This document shows, piece by piece, positions 35,116-47,257 of a stretch of 64,000 nt of DNA. Every line of letters begins with the position of its first letter. The stretch's first letter is position 1. A program made the position numbers and the translations under genes. Source of the DNA: Ischnura elegans (taxonomy: Eukaryota > Arthropoda > Insecta > Odonata > Coenagrionidae); contig NC_060252.1 in the NCBI RefSeq assembly GCF_921293095.1, positions 37,882,881 to 37,946,880 of the forward strand. The letters are read 5' to 3'. The notes under the pieces are model-generated. The model saw only the letters and a list, made by a program, of their open reading frames with translations. It searched no databases and had not been told where the DNA came from.

Positions 35116-35896
35116 AAAACTCACTCGGCCACTTAAATAACTCTGCGAAAAATGAGATTCTCATGGCTAATTCACGCACCCCCAGCATCCAGCATTGTTA
35201 AGTGGCTCGTACTTACTTGGAAACCTTGAGATGTTAATGAGAGTAAATTCTTATTAATTTTGACACTAAATAAGACATCACATAGCCCACGAGCATTAAA
35301 AAGCTTACCCTAAAGCCTGACGAAATAAAATTTTTAAATAAAAATTGCCGATGAAACAGGATTGCTGACACATCTGCTATTAGTATGATCGAATTCATCA
35401 AAATGCAAGCAAAAATTAACGTATAGTTCAGTCTCAGCTACTTAAACTTACCCATATCAGGCGCTAAAGTATTTGAAAAATTATTTGGTATGAGTAAAAG
35501 TCCCTAGGTCACTGCAGTAAATGTATCAACCTATTAAAAATATGAAAGTCCTGCCAAATCACCAGCATAAACACTTGTAAAATAAAACATGGCATCTCTT
35601 AGATCACACCTCCGATTTTATACTTACTTTGCATGAAGTCACCACCGCAAGAAATTTTAAAGAGGCAGGAAAGAAAAAACCCACAGAAATACAATACATA
35701 TATTATGTATTTTCTATTGTCAACCACAATAATATTTCCAATTTTCTCTTCTATCCCACATCTAATTTAGCGAAACAATTACTCTTATTCTCTTTCGAAT
35801 AGAAAATTATTTAAAAGAGGACTGGTCGATACATACAAACTATCGTCAATACTTTCTCCGATGAACGTCCACTATCACTGCACCAACTTGCACAAA

Positions 35897-36712
35897 TCAA
35901 ATCCACATCCACAAATATGTCACTTCTGCCACAATGTCTGTCTTCTTGGCGACAGGTAACAGTGAAGCAATGGTACCTTCCTCCAATCTGGGCACCTTCA
36001 ATTCAGCAAGAATTTTCTCCTCGTCTTCTCGTCCAAGGCCACAGATTATTTTCTGATATCACAAGGTGCGATGTGAAGCTCACACACCTAAAATTAATAA
36101 ATAATAAAATACCATGTAACTTATTAGGTCAAATAATTTCCAATTTTTGGTATTTCTGCATGAGAAATCAAATTACTAGGCTCGTAAATATAGTAAATAT
36201 TTTTATGCCTGATATTTTTATTGTTTTAAACTATAGCATAAGATAATTTGAAATTATGAAAGCCGACGTGTAATACGCCATAGGGCAAGCTAAGAAGCAA
36301 TACTCGATCCTATAAACTTGGCAGCTTATTCCTAGTTTCTCCTTTAACCACACGTTTACCGAATGAATTAATACAAAAAAGACAACTAAAATGCAAGAAT
36401 TTTCAAAAGAATTGCTGCTACAATATTTTGAATCACCATTTTTAGTACTGAATAGTGCTATAGTACTTCAGTACTGAATAGTTCGGGATGTTGATGCATC
36501 AACATCCCGAAGCCACTTCTAACTTAAAATTACATCCAAATAATTACAGCGAGAAAGAGTACATACCTCACAGTTTTTCGTAGGGGTGAAATGTTTTCTT
36601 CTTATCGCCCAAATGCACTTCTTCTTCAACTCAGGATCTTTTGGAAAGCTAAAAACTTGAGCCATGTCCCGGAGTTTCCATTACATCCCGACATTACACA
36701 CACGGAAAGCAT
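35897..36712 (-). pseudogene. THAP-domain gene remnant, two exons, frameshifted
   Basis: The minus-strand exon 1 (36712-36567) reads LSVCVMSGCNGNSGT, then shifts frame into FSFPKDPELKKKCIWAIRRK and FTPTKNCE before a GTATGT donor. Exon 2 starts after TTTTAG at 36087 with VCELHIAPCDI, hits a stop, and continues in another frame with ILAELKVPRLEEGTIASLLP to a stop at 35897. The C-x-x-x-G-C start, F-FPKDPEL, IRRK-F-PTK and VC-LH signature is the THAP zinc-coordinating DNA-binding domain. At least two frameshifts and one stop argue for a pseudogene, possibly from a P-element-type transposon or a host THAP gene. Sequencing error is a less likely explanation. Confidence 0.7.
36482..36511. repeat. 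Perfect 30-bp palindrome
   Basis: TTCGGGATGTTGATG is followed immediately by its exact inverse complement with no spacer. It lies just upstream of the THAP remnant exon, inside its intron. Function unknown. Confidence 0.8.
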
Positions 36713-37139
36713 TTTTAACAAAAATATCTCACAAACACGTTTCTGTAGCCCAGAGAATGAAATTAAAGAATAAGGGAAACTTCACCATTACCAGACACTC
36801 TATTTTTCACAAACTTAACCACAAAAATCCCTGAAATGTGGTGAGACGTGACGTAAACCATGCCATCTCCAACGGCTTGTGAAGGCATGTGATCTTTCTA
36901 GGAGGATATGGCACGATGGCACCAGATGGCACCACCCGCGAAAGAAAATAGTCCCAGACCGAATACAGTTTTATCGATGAGATACAATTTTATCGATGCA
37001 TATGAATTTGCCAGTCCTCTAGCATCTTTTTTCGTCATTAAAGGAAATAAAGAAACAAAACCTTCTAAGTAACTTCCTAAGCGCGATTTTTGTATCTTGA
37101 TTGTCCACCCTCGTATTTAGGTACGAAAACTTCCTGTGC

Positions 37140-37282
37140 CGTCTGGGAAGGATACCCCTTAATACAAAACGAACGCAATGATAATGGGATCGTATTAAAA
37201 ATCTTGCATATTTCTTTAAGGGTCTTGGGGGGGGGGGGGCACGTGTCCCCGTACTCCCCCCGTAGATCCGCCTATGGTGATG
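37140..37282 (-). mobile_element. G-tract MITE fragment (family B)
   Basis: The reverse complement of 37140-37282 matches 42548-42665: CATAGGCGGAT at the end, a GCACGTG-type block, ATGCAAGATTTTT, CATTATCATTGCG and TTTTGTATTA in the same order. It contains a 13-G tract on the plus strand. Confidence 0.6.
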
Positions 37283-38087
37283 TGATTGAATCACCGTTAC
37301 TGAAAAGTAGCAGTAACTGTCGTTAACTTAATAGGTACTCAAAATCACTCTAACTGGATCACTGGATTCCGTGAAGATAGTTCTGGCTACTACCAAGTGA
37401 TGGGCGATATATCGCTATTTGTGATTGAAGAGAAGTAGCCGATCACTGCCGGTGACTAAATCACCGAATACTCTAAATCACTGCCACTGTGAATACCGTA
37501 AAGATAGCTTCGTCTGCTACCACAGCTACCAACTGCAGAAATGCTACGTATAATAAAAGACGTCTTAGTAATATTTTATGATGAATAAGACATCCTTTAC
37601 GAAATACACAGCTAACGGTTTGATTATAAAATATGTTAAAAAATGCTGACGGGATTTTAATTATTGCCACTTATCAATTCCTTTACCATACAAAATTTAC
37701 CTATTGTAATAAAAACTCATAAACAGAACTATTCCCTCAAAAATATTTTTTGCCCAATTTTAGAATTTTCAATGGGTTTATTCGTTCCTTTTGCGGAGAG
37801 CTCATTCATTGGAATTGGACAAAATAGCAGTAATAGCAGCACCATAAATCATGGCTGACTTTTATGAGTGATTCTCCTCGGTGATCGCAATCACATTCAA
37901 AAATCACCGTTACTGATGAGTAGCAGTCACCGGTAACGAAGTGATTGGAAAATCACCATTCCACTCATCACTAGAATCAATTACTGCGGAGGAAATCGGA
38001 AGGTTATGGTTCAAATGCGGAGCGTAATAGCCAGATGGGTAGAGAACAAGAGTTGTTAGAGAGGGCTGCTGATCGAAAGATCCCAGG

Positions 38088-38319
38088 GGCCGTTTTACAC
38101 GGTACACAGAATTGCGCAGGTTAGAGCAGCATTAATTTCCAAAATGGTGTGGAATTGCACGAATGCATGAACGAAATTAGAACAGGGGCTATTTTGCCGT
38201 CTCGCATCCACGCATTCTCGCATGTGTTCTAGCAATTCGCCACTTTACACGACGCAATTTTGATTGCGCCTTCGCACGTACGTCAGATTGCGCAATTCCG
38301 TGTACCGTGTAAAACAGCC
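38088..38319. mobile_element. MITE family A, copy 2
   Basis: It is close to full-length identical with 13107-13333 (shared GAACAGGGGCTATTTTGCC, CATTCTCGCATGTGTTCTAG and CCTTCGCACGTACGTCAGAT). The inverted ends are better kept here (CCGTTTTACACGGTACAC against GTGTACCGTGTAAAACAG). Fragments of the family also occur near 43412-43510 and 51110-51150. Confidence 0.8.
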
Positions 38320-38711
38320 TTTAGAACACCCGCTGATGAAGTCCTCGAAATTTTAAGTGGCCCGGAAAAAGGAGCTGAATGTATGACATGCCTGCAAGCC
38401 TGCTGCTAACTCTGGGGTGAGCTCTACCCTCACCAATCCATATCAGCATTCATGTGGAATCACTGAGTGAGTGCGGGTTGTAAATCGTGTTGTTTATATT
38501 ACTTTATGTTTTGTTGCGGTGGCATTTTAAAATTTTGTTGGTAAAAATAAAACCCCTCGTAAATATTGTCAAGCGTTAGTTCATCCGTTTTTGCATGATT
38601 TACGTTTACTGCGTGTGGGTTGGGTAAAATATTCAATGCGCATGGGGAATGAATTTTTTTGCTGTGAGACGTCTGCAGTGATAAGTGTGTTATGCTAATT
38701 ATCGTTTTACA

Positions 38712-39255
38712 TGGTTATCATACAAGAATGGTGCGGTTTTGAACATGGTTTCCATGAAAACATAATTGCCGTAATACAGTCTATTTTTTTATTTTTCGAA
38801 TTTGTCGTCTCAAGCGGTTTTATTACTTAATTAATAAATTTCAACATGTACGCCTCAAGTTTTTCGACAAGAGAGAAACCCGGTGTCGACATTATCCTAC
38901 TCCTGACGAAAAGGCGCCTTAGGGACCACGGCTTAGTGTCCCATCCGACGGGCGAAGTGCTGCACTTGAAATGCCCGCAAGGTACTCAAACAGTGTTCGG
39001 GCAGCCTCTGATAAATCTCTGTCAGCGTCGGGATTTGAACGCGGAACCAAAGGGTGGGAAGTCAGCACTTTAGGAGTTGGCTGACGTCGACGCCGGGTTT
39101 CTCTCTTATCGAGCTACCAAGGGCGCACGTATTGAAATTTATTAATTATATAAAAAATTAAGATAAAATTCGGAAAATGGTAAAACATATTATGTAAGTA
39201 ATTCTGTTTTCATTTAAATCATGTTCAAAACTGCACCATTCTCCTGCGATAACCC
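38712..39255. repeat. Long inverted repeat with a SINE-like core
   Basis: Arms of about 180 bp (38712-38893 and 39079-39255) are inverse complements at moderate identity: outer AGAATGGTGCGGTTTTGAAC against GTTCAAAACTGCACCATTCT, middle TTAATAAATTTCAA against TTGAAATTTATTAA, inner AGAGAGAAACCCGG against CCGGGTTTCTCTCT. The spacer holds a minus-strand tRNA-like segment (box B GTTCAAATCCC) and GTCGGATGGGACAC-type 3' domain, related to the SINEs at 14625 and 53885. Confidence 0.65.
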
Positions 39256-39697
39256 TGTGCTAGGTAAGATATTTTTGACGCGTGTGTTCAGAGCAAACCT
39301 CGCTGTCTGAAATTTAGACCACCCAAATATTTTTTCTTCTTGGGGAGACTGCATGTTGTAAATTTTCAGAATATATTGACTGTGTTTCAACTCCTGAAAG
39401 TCATGTAATGTGATGATTAGGTTTAATCACTTGTCGTTAATTAATTTACTTTTCAGTCTGAATTTTATTTATGTGCCGAGGTGAATTTAACTAGTGAGAT
39501 GATATATACGATACGTGTGTCGGTACTGTGTTTGTAAATATTATGCGCTGAAATTTTAAGGCATAGGTTTATAGTCATCATTCATATGTCTATCTTGGCC
39601 CCCGTAATCGTCGCCAATTAATTTATGGCTTCGTGACTGCTTGCATTTACCTAAACTACCTAATGATTAGCAAGTTAATCACTCGAATATTAATTAA

Positions 39698-40184
39698 TAG
39701 GGTAGTTTCCTTCATAAAAGAAAACGAAAAGCATTGATTGCGATTCGTTACCCACCATTAGTGTATTCAAAATATACAAATTATTTCGTTTTAGAAATAG
39801 CGGTTTAGGCGAATGGCAATGGTCTATTTTTATCCTCATTTGAAAAGGGCCAGATTGGCGCCCATGCGATGCCACTCCACGTGACGTCACAGGACCTTGT
39901 TTCTATACGAGAATATAGGAGTTATACATCGTCTGAGGTTACCAATCCTCGCCTCAAGGTCACCTCACAGGGAGGCAGCGGGAACCAGAAATAAGTCTCA
40001 CGGAGAGATTTCCCGGCATTCATACTTACGCGTCGCGTTTTCGCGCGCTTGAAAATTTTCACTTTTCATTTAATCGCAAAAATTAGATATCGTCATTTAA
40101 AAATCTAAATGCGTGAAATACGTACTCCAGGTGTAATAATCTTTCGATTTAGGCAATAAAAATATAATAGGAAACCACCCTATT
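39698..40184. mobile_element. MITE with AATAGGGTRGTTTCCT ends
   Basis: AATAGGGTAGTTTCCTTCAT at the left is matched by AATAGGGTGGTTTCCTATTA read inward from the right. It is about 485 bp and non-coding. The right half contains a short GC-rich block (ACGCGTCGCGTTTTCGCGCG). I recall similar end sequences from other arthropod genomes, but cannot verify this here. Confidence 0.7.
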
Positions 40185-40185
40185 G

Positions 40186-42227
40186 CTTCAGCCACACACG
40201 GTGAGCGCCTCAAGGTTTTCATTTGGAAGGTTTCAACATCCAAATAAATATGCCGCCACAGTGAGGCCAAACCCCTCTTTAGACGGACTAAATTCGAAAA
40301 GTTTTACATCAACTCAAAAAACATCTTTTTGAAGACCGCTTAAATCAAATTCGGCATCAAGTTATTATTATTGATTTTTATTGATTTGCTTTTATGATAT
40401 AATTATTTTCACAATTTTGGAAACAAAATTATTATTTAAAAATTTCAACGAATCAATTTAAAACTTTCAGGTCAATCAATACTTGTCGTCGTTGGAAACA
40501 AATCTGATGTAAAATTTACTTAATTATTTTACAAAACACTTAGCGAAAAAATTTAACGTTTCATGCAAAAAATAAGTTTTGCATAGAAGTTTGTTTGTAC
40601 AACTTTTCAACTCAGTTAGAAATAAAATACTGGAATTTAATTTATATCGTTAGTTCTCAAAAAATGAGATACAACCAACTATGGTGTACAGCGCGTAGAC
40701 AGCAAGACAGTACTAAATTTGCGTGCTGTGCACTATCGAACTAGGGAGGATAAAGGGCGCGCCTAAAAAGTTAAGTATTCAAGCGTAGAGATACGAAACA
40801 GTTAAATATTTAAAAGTTTACTTATGTATAAAACTTCACCACTTGGACCTAAGAGTGGACAAAATACATATGGCATACAAATTTTATTTATTACTTAATA
40901 ATAATATCTTAATAATTTCATAAATAGATGCGGTAGGTGCGTATTACGTTTGATTTCCATGATTGAGATTGTTTTTTATTTGTTTTGTTTTAAATACTAT
41001 AGTTTGGCCGTTGTTATGCGGCCATAGCGGCTGGATGAATTACCTTTCCGCCAGCCATGCATAATAATTCTACTATCGTAGCATTCCTTTTGCAACTCGA
41101 TGGCAGTTGATTTCTTTTACAATCTTTAGCTCATACTGAAATGAATATTATATGTAAAAATCACGATACTATTTCGTTCGATTATATAACTTTTCTCTAA
41201 TCGATAAAAAAAATTATTGAGAAAAATAAACAAAATTTCCATTCTTGATAATTCATTACTCCACGGTTATTTTCTCCAAAATATGAAATTAAAAAGAATA
41301 ATTATATTTTTCCTTACCTTTTCCTTCAATTGGATGAAAGTTTAAAAAATGAAATCGAGATGACCAGTGTGCTGTACACTTCGTTTAAATTCGACCGTCC
41401 TTTTCGGCGTCTGCGTCTACGAAACAAGTGATCCGCTCTTCTCTCACTTCGGCTCTAATTTCTCCTCGCAGGTGCATACTTACCGACCTGTGAATTACAC
41501 TGTTATGCAGTTCAAACATCTAGTTACTCAACCTAACATATTAGAAACCCCAATTTAAAATTTCATTTTTTGTCTTTTTTCCGCTTGTTTGGTTTGTAGG
41601 GTTTGTGTTTGGTGGGTTTGTGCCCACTGTGCGCCGATGAAAAAAATCTTTTTGTCTTCCATTGGCTTTCTTTTGAGCGAAAATTTTCTTGGTGATAAAC
41701 ATTTGTCATGTATCACCGCACCTATTCACGTGATGTATTCACCGCGAAAGAACTCTCTTCCGGCGCTCTGAGTGGACGGATTTCGTCATTCAAAATCGCA
41801 GTCCGAGGGAGGAAAGACCGGAGAACATAAAAGAGGCATTGGTTTATCTGTCGTCCCCATCTGTCCTCCCTCAAATCCTGCTCTGACCTTTAAAAAGAAG
41901 TTCAGCGCCACGCCTTTCTAAGGCTTTCGTGATACCGGCCGAAGCCTACCACTAATTCCTCCTCCCTGGCGCCTTCCACTTTAGCTTCCGGGACTTCGGC
42001 CCAGCCGCAGAGCCGCGCAAAGGTCAGGCCGCGTGGGCGGTTCAGAGATCATATTTACTTAACCATTTGAGCGTGTGTGAACAATGAATGCGTTTGTATT
42101 CTTTGGTGTGTCGAAAAGCGCATACTACCGAATTATTATGAGGGTACGAGTTGTACATGTGAATTTTTTTCCAGACCCACGGGCCTAAGTGACCATTATT
42201 ACACAATACACATCCTTCTGCCCAATG
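40186..42227. other. Intergenic, no gene recognised
   Basis: Mostly AT-rich. A GC-richer patch at about 41770-42050 (with CTCCTCCCTGGCGCCTTCC and GCCGCAGAGCCGCGCAAAGG) has no supported open frame; it might be an untranslated first exon or promoter, but nothing proves this. Confidence 0.35.
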
Positions 42228-42515
42228 GTGCAGCGAGGGGGGAGGTTTTGGGTGTTGAACCCCCACCCCCAGAGCTCAGAGAAATTTTTAAGTTTTATCC
42301 ATTTTACTTATTTGGATCAGTATTGCTTAGAGAATAGTGTAAGGATTAATCAAATATCCATCAGAAGGCCGTAGAACTCGCCATTTTGAACCATTATTCT
42401 TAAAAATTTTCTGAAGGAGGGCCCTCGCAACTCCTGCTTACCCTGGCGGGTATGCAATACCTCCACATCCCTAAGTATTATTTGTGCCTTAATTCTTCGT
42501 TGCGCCCCTGCTTCT
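42228..42515 (-). mobile_element. Repeat family C (GCGC-AGC ends), copy 1
   Basis: The plus strand starts GTGCAGCGAGGGGGGAGGTTTTGG, with a C tract and GAGCTCAGAGAAATTTTTAAG, and ends TTCGTTGCGCCCCTGC. The element at 56735-57045 holds the same blocks in reverse (AAAATTTCTAAGAGCTCTAGG, CCAAAACCCCCCCTCGCTGC, and a GCAGGGGCGCAGC start). Confidence 0.6.
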
Positions 42516-42547
42516 GCCTACTTTATATCCAGTGTTGCCAAAAGCAT

Positions 42548-42745
42548 AGGCGGATTTAGGGAGGGGGTGGGCAAGGGGCGCGTGCCCCCTCCCAGATCCT
42601 TAACAAATATGCAAGATTTTTGTTTCAGTCCCATTATCATTGCGGTCGTTTTGTATTACGAGGTATCCTTGTGCCCCCCCCTCAGAGCAAAATCCTGGAA
42701 ACGGCCTTCCGTGTGTCCCCACCAGAAAGAAATCCTGGTGCCGCC
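42548..42745 (+). mobile_element. G-tract MITE fragment (family B), second copy
   Basis: It starts CATAGGCGGATTTAGGGAGG and matches the inverted copy at 37140-37282. Past 42665 it runs into further C-tract segments (GTGCCCCCCCCTCAGAGCAA, GGTGCCGCCCCTGGG), suggesting a pile-up of related elements. Short G-tract relics also sit at 10228-10260, 15930-15960 and 34555-34640. Confidence 0.55.
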
Positions 42746-43079
42746 CCTGGGCAAAAGTACCGAGAAAAACTATTTGGGCTGAATCACAGTTCCTTCGTAC
42801 AAAAAGTTAATTACGAGTAAAAATTACTCATTTTAAAAAGTAATCACTAAAATTACTGTTAAAATGACAGCTACTTCTTGTAAGGTTGTTCACTTTAGAC
42901 ACCGCCTCGCAACTGTCGAATATTTCAGTAAAAATGTGGAATAATTAAGTATTAGAAATTGTCAATTGCTATTAAACTTGCAATGTATGCAATTATTACT
43001 GGTGCAGTAACACAAGAGGTTTCATATTTTGAACCCATCATAAGTAGACTGCAGCATATGAGTGGCTGAACTTTATGTT

Positions 43080-43275
43080 GAAGTTAATGGATTAATCAAT
43101 TGCTTATTTAAATTATTAGAAATATGCAAAAGAAGACCTAATTCCAATAGGAAAGAGTTTGATTAATTGTTTTAGAGAAATGCTAGAGTAAATCAGCAAG
43201 GGAAAGTGTTAAAGTTAATGAATTAATCAATTGCTAATTTAAATTAAAAGAAATAAGCAAAAGAAGAACTAATTG
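43080..43275. repeat. Imperfect tandem duplication, period about 130 bp
   Basis: GAAGTTAATGGATTAATCAATTGC near 43080 recurs near 43213 as AAGTTAATGAATTAATCAATTG, each followed by a TTTAAATTA, AGAAATA-GCAAAAGAAGA block. Non-coding. Confidence 0.65.
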
Positions 43276-44615
43276 CATTACTTTAACAAGCAAAATATTG
43301 TACTCAGGGACTGGAAGTTATTTTTAGGCCATCATTTTTAACTTTAGAACTAGTGCGTACTTGATAATCCATGTTTTATCATCAAGATGCAACTACCGTA
43401 CAAGTAAGTGGCTAGACTAATGTGCGAATGGACGCACGGAATTAGAACAGGGCTATTTCCTCTACATGCACTCACGCATTTTCGCAATTTTGGGTGATTT
43501 CACTGTGCAATTTTGATGTTGAACGTGTTTATGCATGTACCAGTGCTGGTAAATGTATTGCCTATACATTTAAATTTTGTGCAAACGCTATTTACTGCCA
43601 TGAACTGTTTTTAATAAATCATTATTTATGAATCAAACGTGTCAGGCTTGATTTTTAATCCTGCAAGAGACATTGAATCGTATAATCTCAGTTGTATGGT
43701 TTGATTCAATCCGACTATAATTAATGGATTATGACATTACTAAATTCGGAGCGAGGAATCGTGAGTCATGATGACAAGTCGATCAGTTATACTTATTCCC
43801 GAATTTCTCTGAGTCCAGACAGTACACCGAAAATGTGCTATTTTTCGATAACTAATTCGAATTCTGTTATATTTACTATGCATCAAGGTAATTTCAACAT
43901 TACGAGCGACGTTTACACCACGTAAAAGATATTTTTATGCTTTTTAATTGATTGTTTATTTAATTTTCCCTGTCTTGTATCATATTGTGTTTAAATGTAA
44001 TCATTAAGATGTAATATCGTTCCAGTTTTCTTATGGAATTCTGAATTAAATTATCCTGCTATCCTACAGGTTGATGATTGAGCCCATCTCTTCAGATTAT
44101 TTTCTCTCTGATTAAGTACTTATTCAGGTTAAATGCTCTTTCTATTACATTTGTATTTGCCTGCGGTAACGAAACTGTATTGAAGCCTCCTTAGGTTGCT
44201 TTATTTGAACTCTGCGCTCTCTGAATACAATTCGTCTTGATAGTAACACTGTTTCTCTCGCAGATGGCAGCAGCATGCGCGTTTTCATCGCTTTCATCCG
44301 CCGTTGCATTGCACCTCGTCAGGGGCCACGGTGGTGATTTACACAAACATATCGCTTTTCATCTGCGCGCTTATTTGTCTAATTTCGAAATTCGATCATG
44401 CTTTCGTTCGGTATTGGTTTTTTTTAGTTATATCAGGTCTTCATCACTTATTCTGAACTTCTATAACCCAGGGAAGCCTTTATCGGCGGTTTTATGTGAC
44501 GAAATAACGCTATAACCTCGGCTCACGACTTATTTTTTTATTTGTGCGTGATCAAATTATCATATTCATCCTATATATTACATCGCAGTGCCGCCCCTAG
44601 TCAGGAAACATTAAA

Positions 44616-44741
44616 ATGTCTCGCAGAGCCTTTGATCTCTCCCTGCAGCTACTTGATAACCGCGATCAGCAGTGGGGAAACAGTGATTCCCTCTTGGGAC
44701 TCAACGCCGTACCCTACGCGCTCGGAATGAATTCAGAAGTG
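44616..44741 (+). CDS. Candidate first coding exon, unknown product
   Basis: An ATG in acceptable context (TTAAAATGT) opens 42 codons ending exactly at a GTG followed by a GTAATT donor. The peptide (begins MSRRAFDLSLQLLDNRDQQW, then SDSLLGLNAVPYALGMNSEV) is hydrophilic and balanced, unlike the surrounding AT-rich frames. No following exon was identified and I do not recognise the family, so this could be chance. Confidence 0.25.
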
Positions 44742-45237
44742 GTAATTATTTCTTTTCTCCGAAAAATGTATACGTCCAGGCGCAGGTTGAAGAGCAGAAG
44801 ATGAATAAATATTCTATACTCAGCGGTTCTTTACGTCTTTGCAGTGGGGAGATTGCTTCTATTTTCGGAAGGAAAAACGGTATATAAAATTCGGGCTTGT
44901 GATTCTCAGCATGTATATCTCCGATGTGATTGGTTCCCTGTTTTATAATTTTCATGTGATGTTTTCCCTTCATTGGTAGGCATTGGTTGATATCATTCAG
45001 TTTTCATTTACGGCGTCTGATATTGAAACAGTTGAGTTGTGAAACCTTAGTGAATGCTTAATTTGCTTTAAAGAAATATAACGCGAGGGCAGCATTAAAA
45101 TTCATGATTTTTCATGATTTGCATGCTAGATAATTATTTTTGAAACCAAGCTCAGGAGCCTCAAAGTCATTGAATGAATTTTTGAATATCTGAAATTAAT
45201 GTCGGTGGTAACGCATTGGGTGCTTTCATCGTCGAAA

Positions 45238-45480
45238 AAGCTATGCTTCCACTCCTGACTTTTCATCTGCTGTCAACGTCCAAGCCTCGCTCCCATTGAG
45301 AAGCATGCCCCACATGTGGCATCTGATGAATTGTTTTCTCACTTCTATACTTGTATTTTCAGCTGTTAGTAGATTCCTTTTCACCTGTGGTATTCTGCTG
45401 ACAATTTCTTTCTTGTTTCGTCCATTTTTGGTAATTCGGCTTCCTTGGTAACAAAACTCTTTCACCTCTTCAAGCTAGTT
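45238..45480 (-). pseudogene. Reverse-transcriptase C-terminal fragment of a non-LTR retrotransposon
   Basis: The minus strand reads LEEVKEFCYQGSRITKNGR, then KKEIVSRIPQVKRNLL, RKQFIRCHMWGMLLNGSEAW. This matches the region after the RT palm of RTE-like LINEs, which usually shows a YLGS-I, G---KEI--RI, W--LYGSE-W pattern. It has no upstream palm or endonuclease and is probably a truncated dead copy. Confidence 0.75.
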
Positions 45481-46188
45481 TTATGATTGTCCTATTTTTA
45501 AGTATATCCGTATATTAAGTGTTACGTCGTTTGTGTTAGCACATAGTTTTTACCGCGAATTTTCCCAGTGGCAGGTAGGACAATGCAGAGGCATGAGAAT
45601 CCCCTTACTAAGGCATTGCTCGTGCGTGTAATTCATAAATTATTGGCTGATAGAAATGGATAATCGTAAATTCATTTCGCATGAATATCTATGTACTATA
45701 ATGATTACCATACTTAAGCTAAAGAGAGCGTAGCGTTGGTTGTTCAGTGTCTTTGGAAGGTGAGAGAACCGACGTCGCGTCGTTATTGGCCCCCACGTAA
45801 TGAAGAGCGCCACACTTTATTTCATGTACTGTCAACAGGTAAGAATTTTTTCATATAGTGCTTATTTCAATATTTGTACATTTCTCATAACCGTTTGGAT
45901 TATTTTCTTCCCCCCTCCAAATATTTCCACCACTAGCGCAGCTTGTGGCATTTTTATCTGTTATTTTTAACTTTTATTACTGTTGCTATGGAAATTATCA
46001 TGTGTTTGCTTGTTCATATTCTGTAACATCTGTCTTTAGCCTTAACTGGCTTTTAAAAACAGAATGAAGCAATCGCTTACGTGCTAATATTCTGGCGAAA
46101 TCAGGAGTAATCGGCAGGAATTTGTTCATTGATATCACCGTGTAATGTTGGTACGGGGGCTTCCGCAGTGATTAAATTGAAAATTGTT

Positions 46189-46275
46189 TTTCGGGTTAAT
46201 GCTGCGTTGACTAATTTTGGTGGACGAAAGTTTCGGGAACGCTCCAGCTTCCGTCCTCAGGTCCCACCGTGTAAT
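46189..46275 (-). repeat. Single hammerhead-like Penelope fragment
   Basis: On the minus strand, 46264-46222 reads GGAC, CUGAGGA, C, GGAA loop UUCC, C, GAAA, CUUUCGUCC. The bases after it (GTCAACGCAGCATTAACCCG) and the GCGGAAGCC near 46159 match those flanking the copies at 59560 and 60113. No reverse transcriptase frame is attached. Confidence 0.55.
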
Positions 46276-47257
46276 GTTTCGCTCCGTTTGTTGCGGGATT
46301 CTCTGGTCTTTTTTTTTAGAAGAAGTCAGGTTATTTTTCTTTTCTATCAACCACTCTGTTATTTCCGCCATGTCTTCTTGAAACTGTTAATTTTCTCTTT
46401 TCGACCAACCGGAGCACTCTTGAATGCGTGTTGGGATTACGAAAAATTTGAGTCTTCAGGGCGATGTGTGTGCTTTCACCGTATGGATGGCACGCGTCAG
46501 GATAAACCGGAAATATTGGTAATTGAAATTTATGGAGAAGCGCCTGGGAGTATAGAAAAAAAACAGGCTCACTTGATGAAGAAATTACATTCTTTTAGCC
46601 GTAAAACCCGGATGTTTTACTTGCAGTAAGAGCGAGTCTGTGTCCATAGTGAGGCCTGGTAGAAGTGATAGTACTATAATTTCGTCGCATTAAAAAAATA
46701 AAACTGATTGGGGTTCTCGTGGTCTGACAATTGCAGCCCTTTCGTACTACCTTTATGACGCTTTTAGCAAGTTAACAGCTCTTACGAGTATTTATGAGAC
46801 GTGTCTGTAATTGAGTCGAGCATCCTTGCCGAGATAATTGATCGGATATCGCGGGTAGCATTATAAAGGCCTTTCTGGTACATATGGATCGAACGATTGC
46901 TCATGCTGTGAATTTTCGTCGAAAGAGATCACTTTTGATTATTTTCGTTACGAAATAGCATGTGATAGGTGTGCCCTGCATGAACTGCCATTCCTTTACG
47001 CAGAGGTATCTCCTTAAAACAAAACATTTAACCCGAATTGGAAAAAAACACGACTCCCCAGTAAGTTTTTTCTTATATTGTCGCATAGTAATTCTTATTT
47101 CGCTGAAGTTACGGTGGCTTTTCTCGGTAATTATCCAATGGGGAACTTGCATGAATTTTTTTTATTTCATAGGCGGACAGAAAATTATTTTCTGAATACA
47201 ACAAAGAAAACCGCATGTAAATCTGAGTTTTCCTTCGCGAGATATTAAATGATAAAT

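Noticed and set aside
46129-46629. 166-codon plus-strand frame
   Set aside because: It runs through the Penelope-type fragment at 46189-46275 and has no domain after it.
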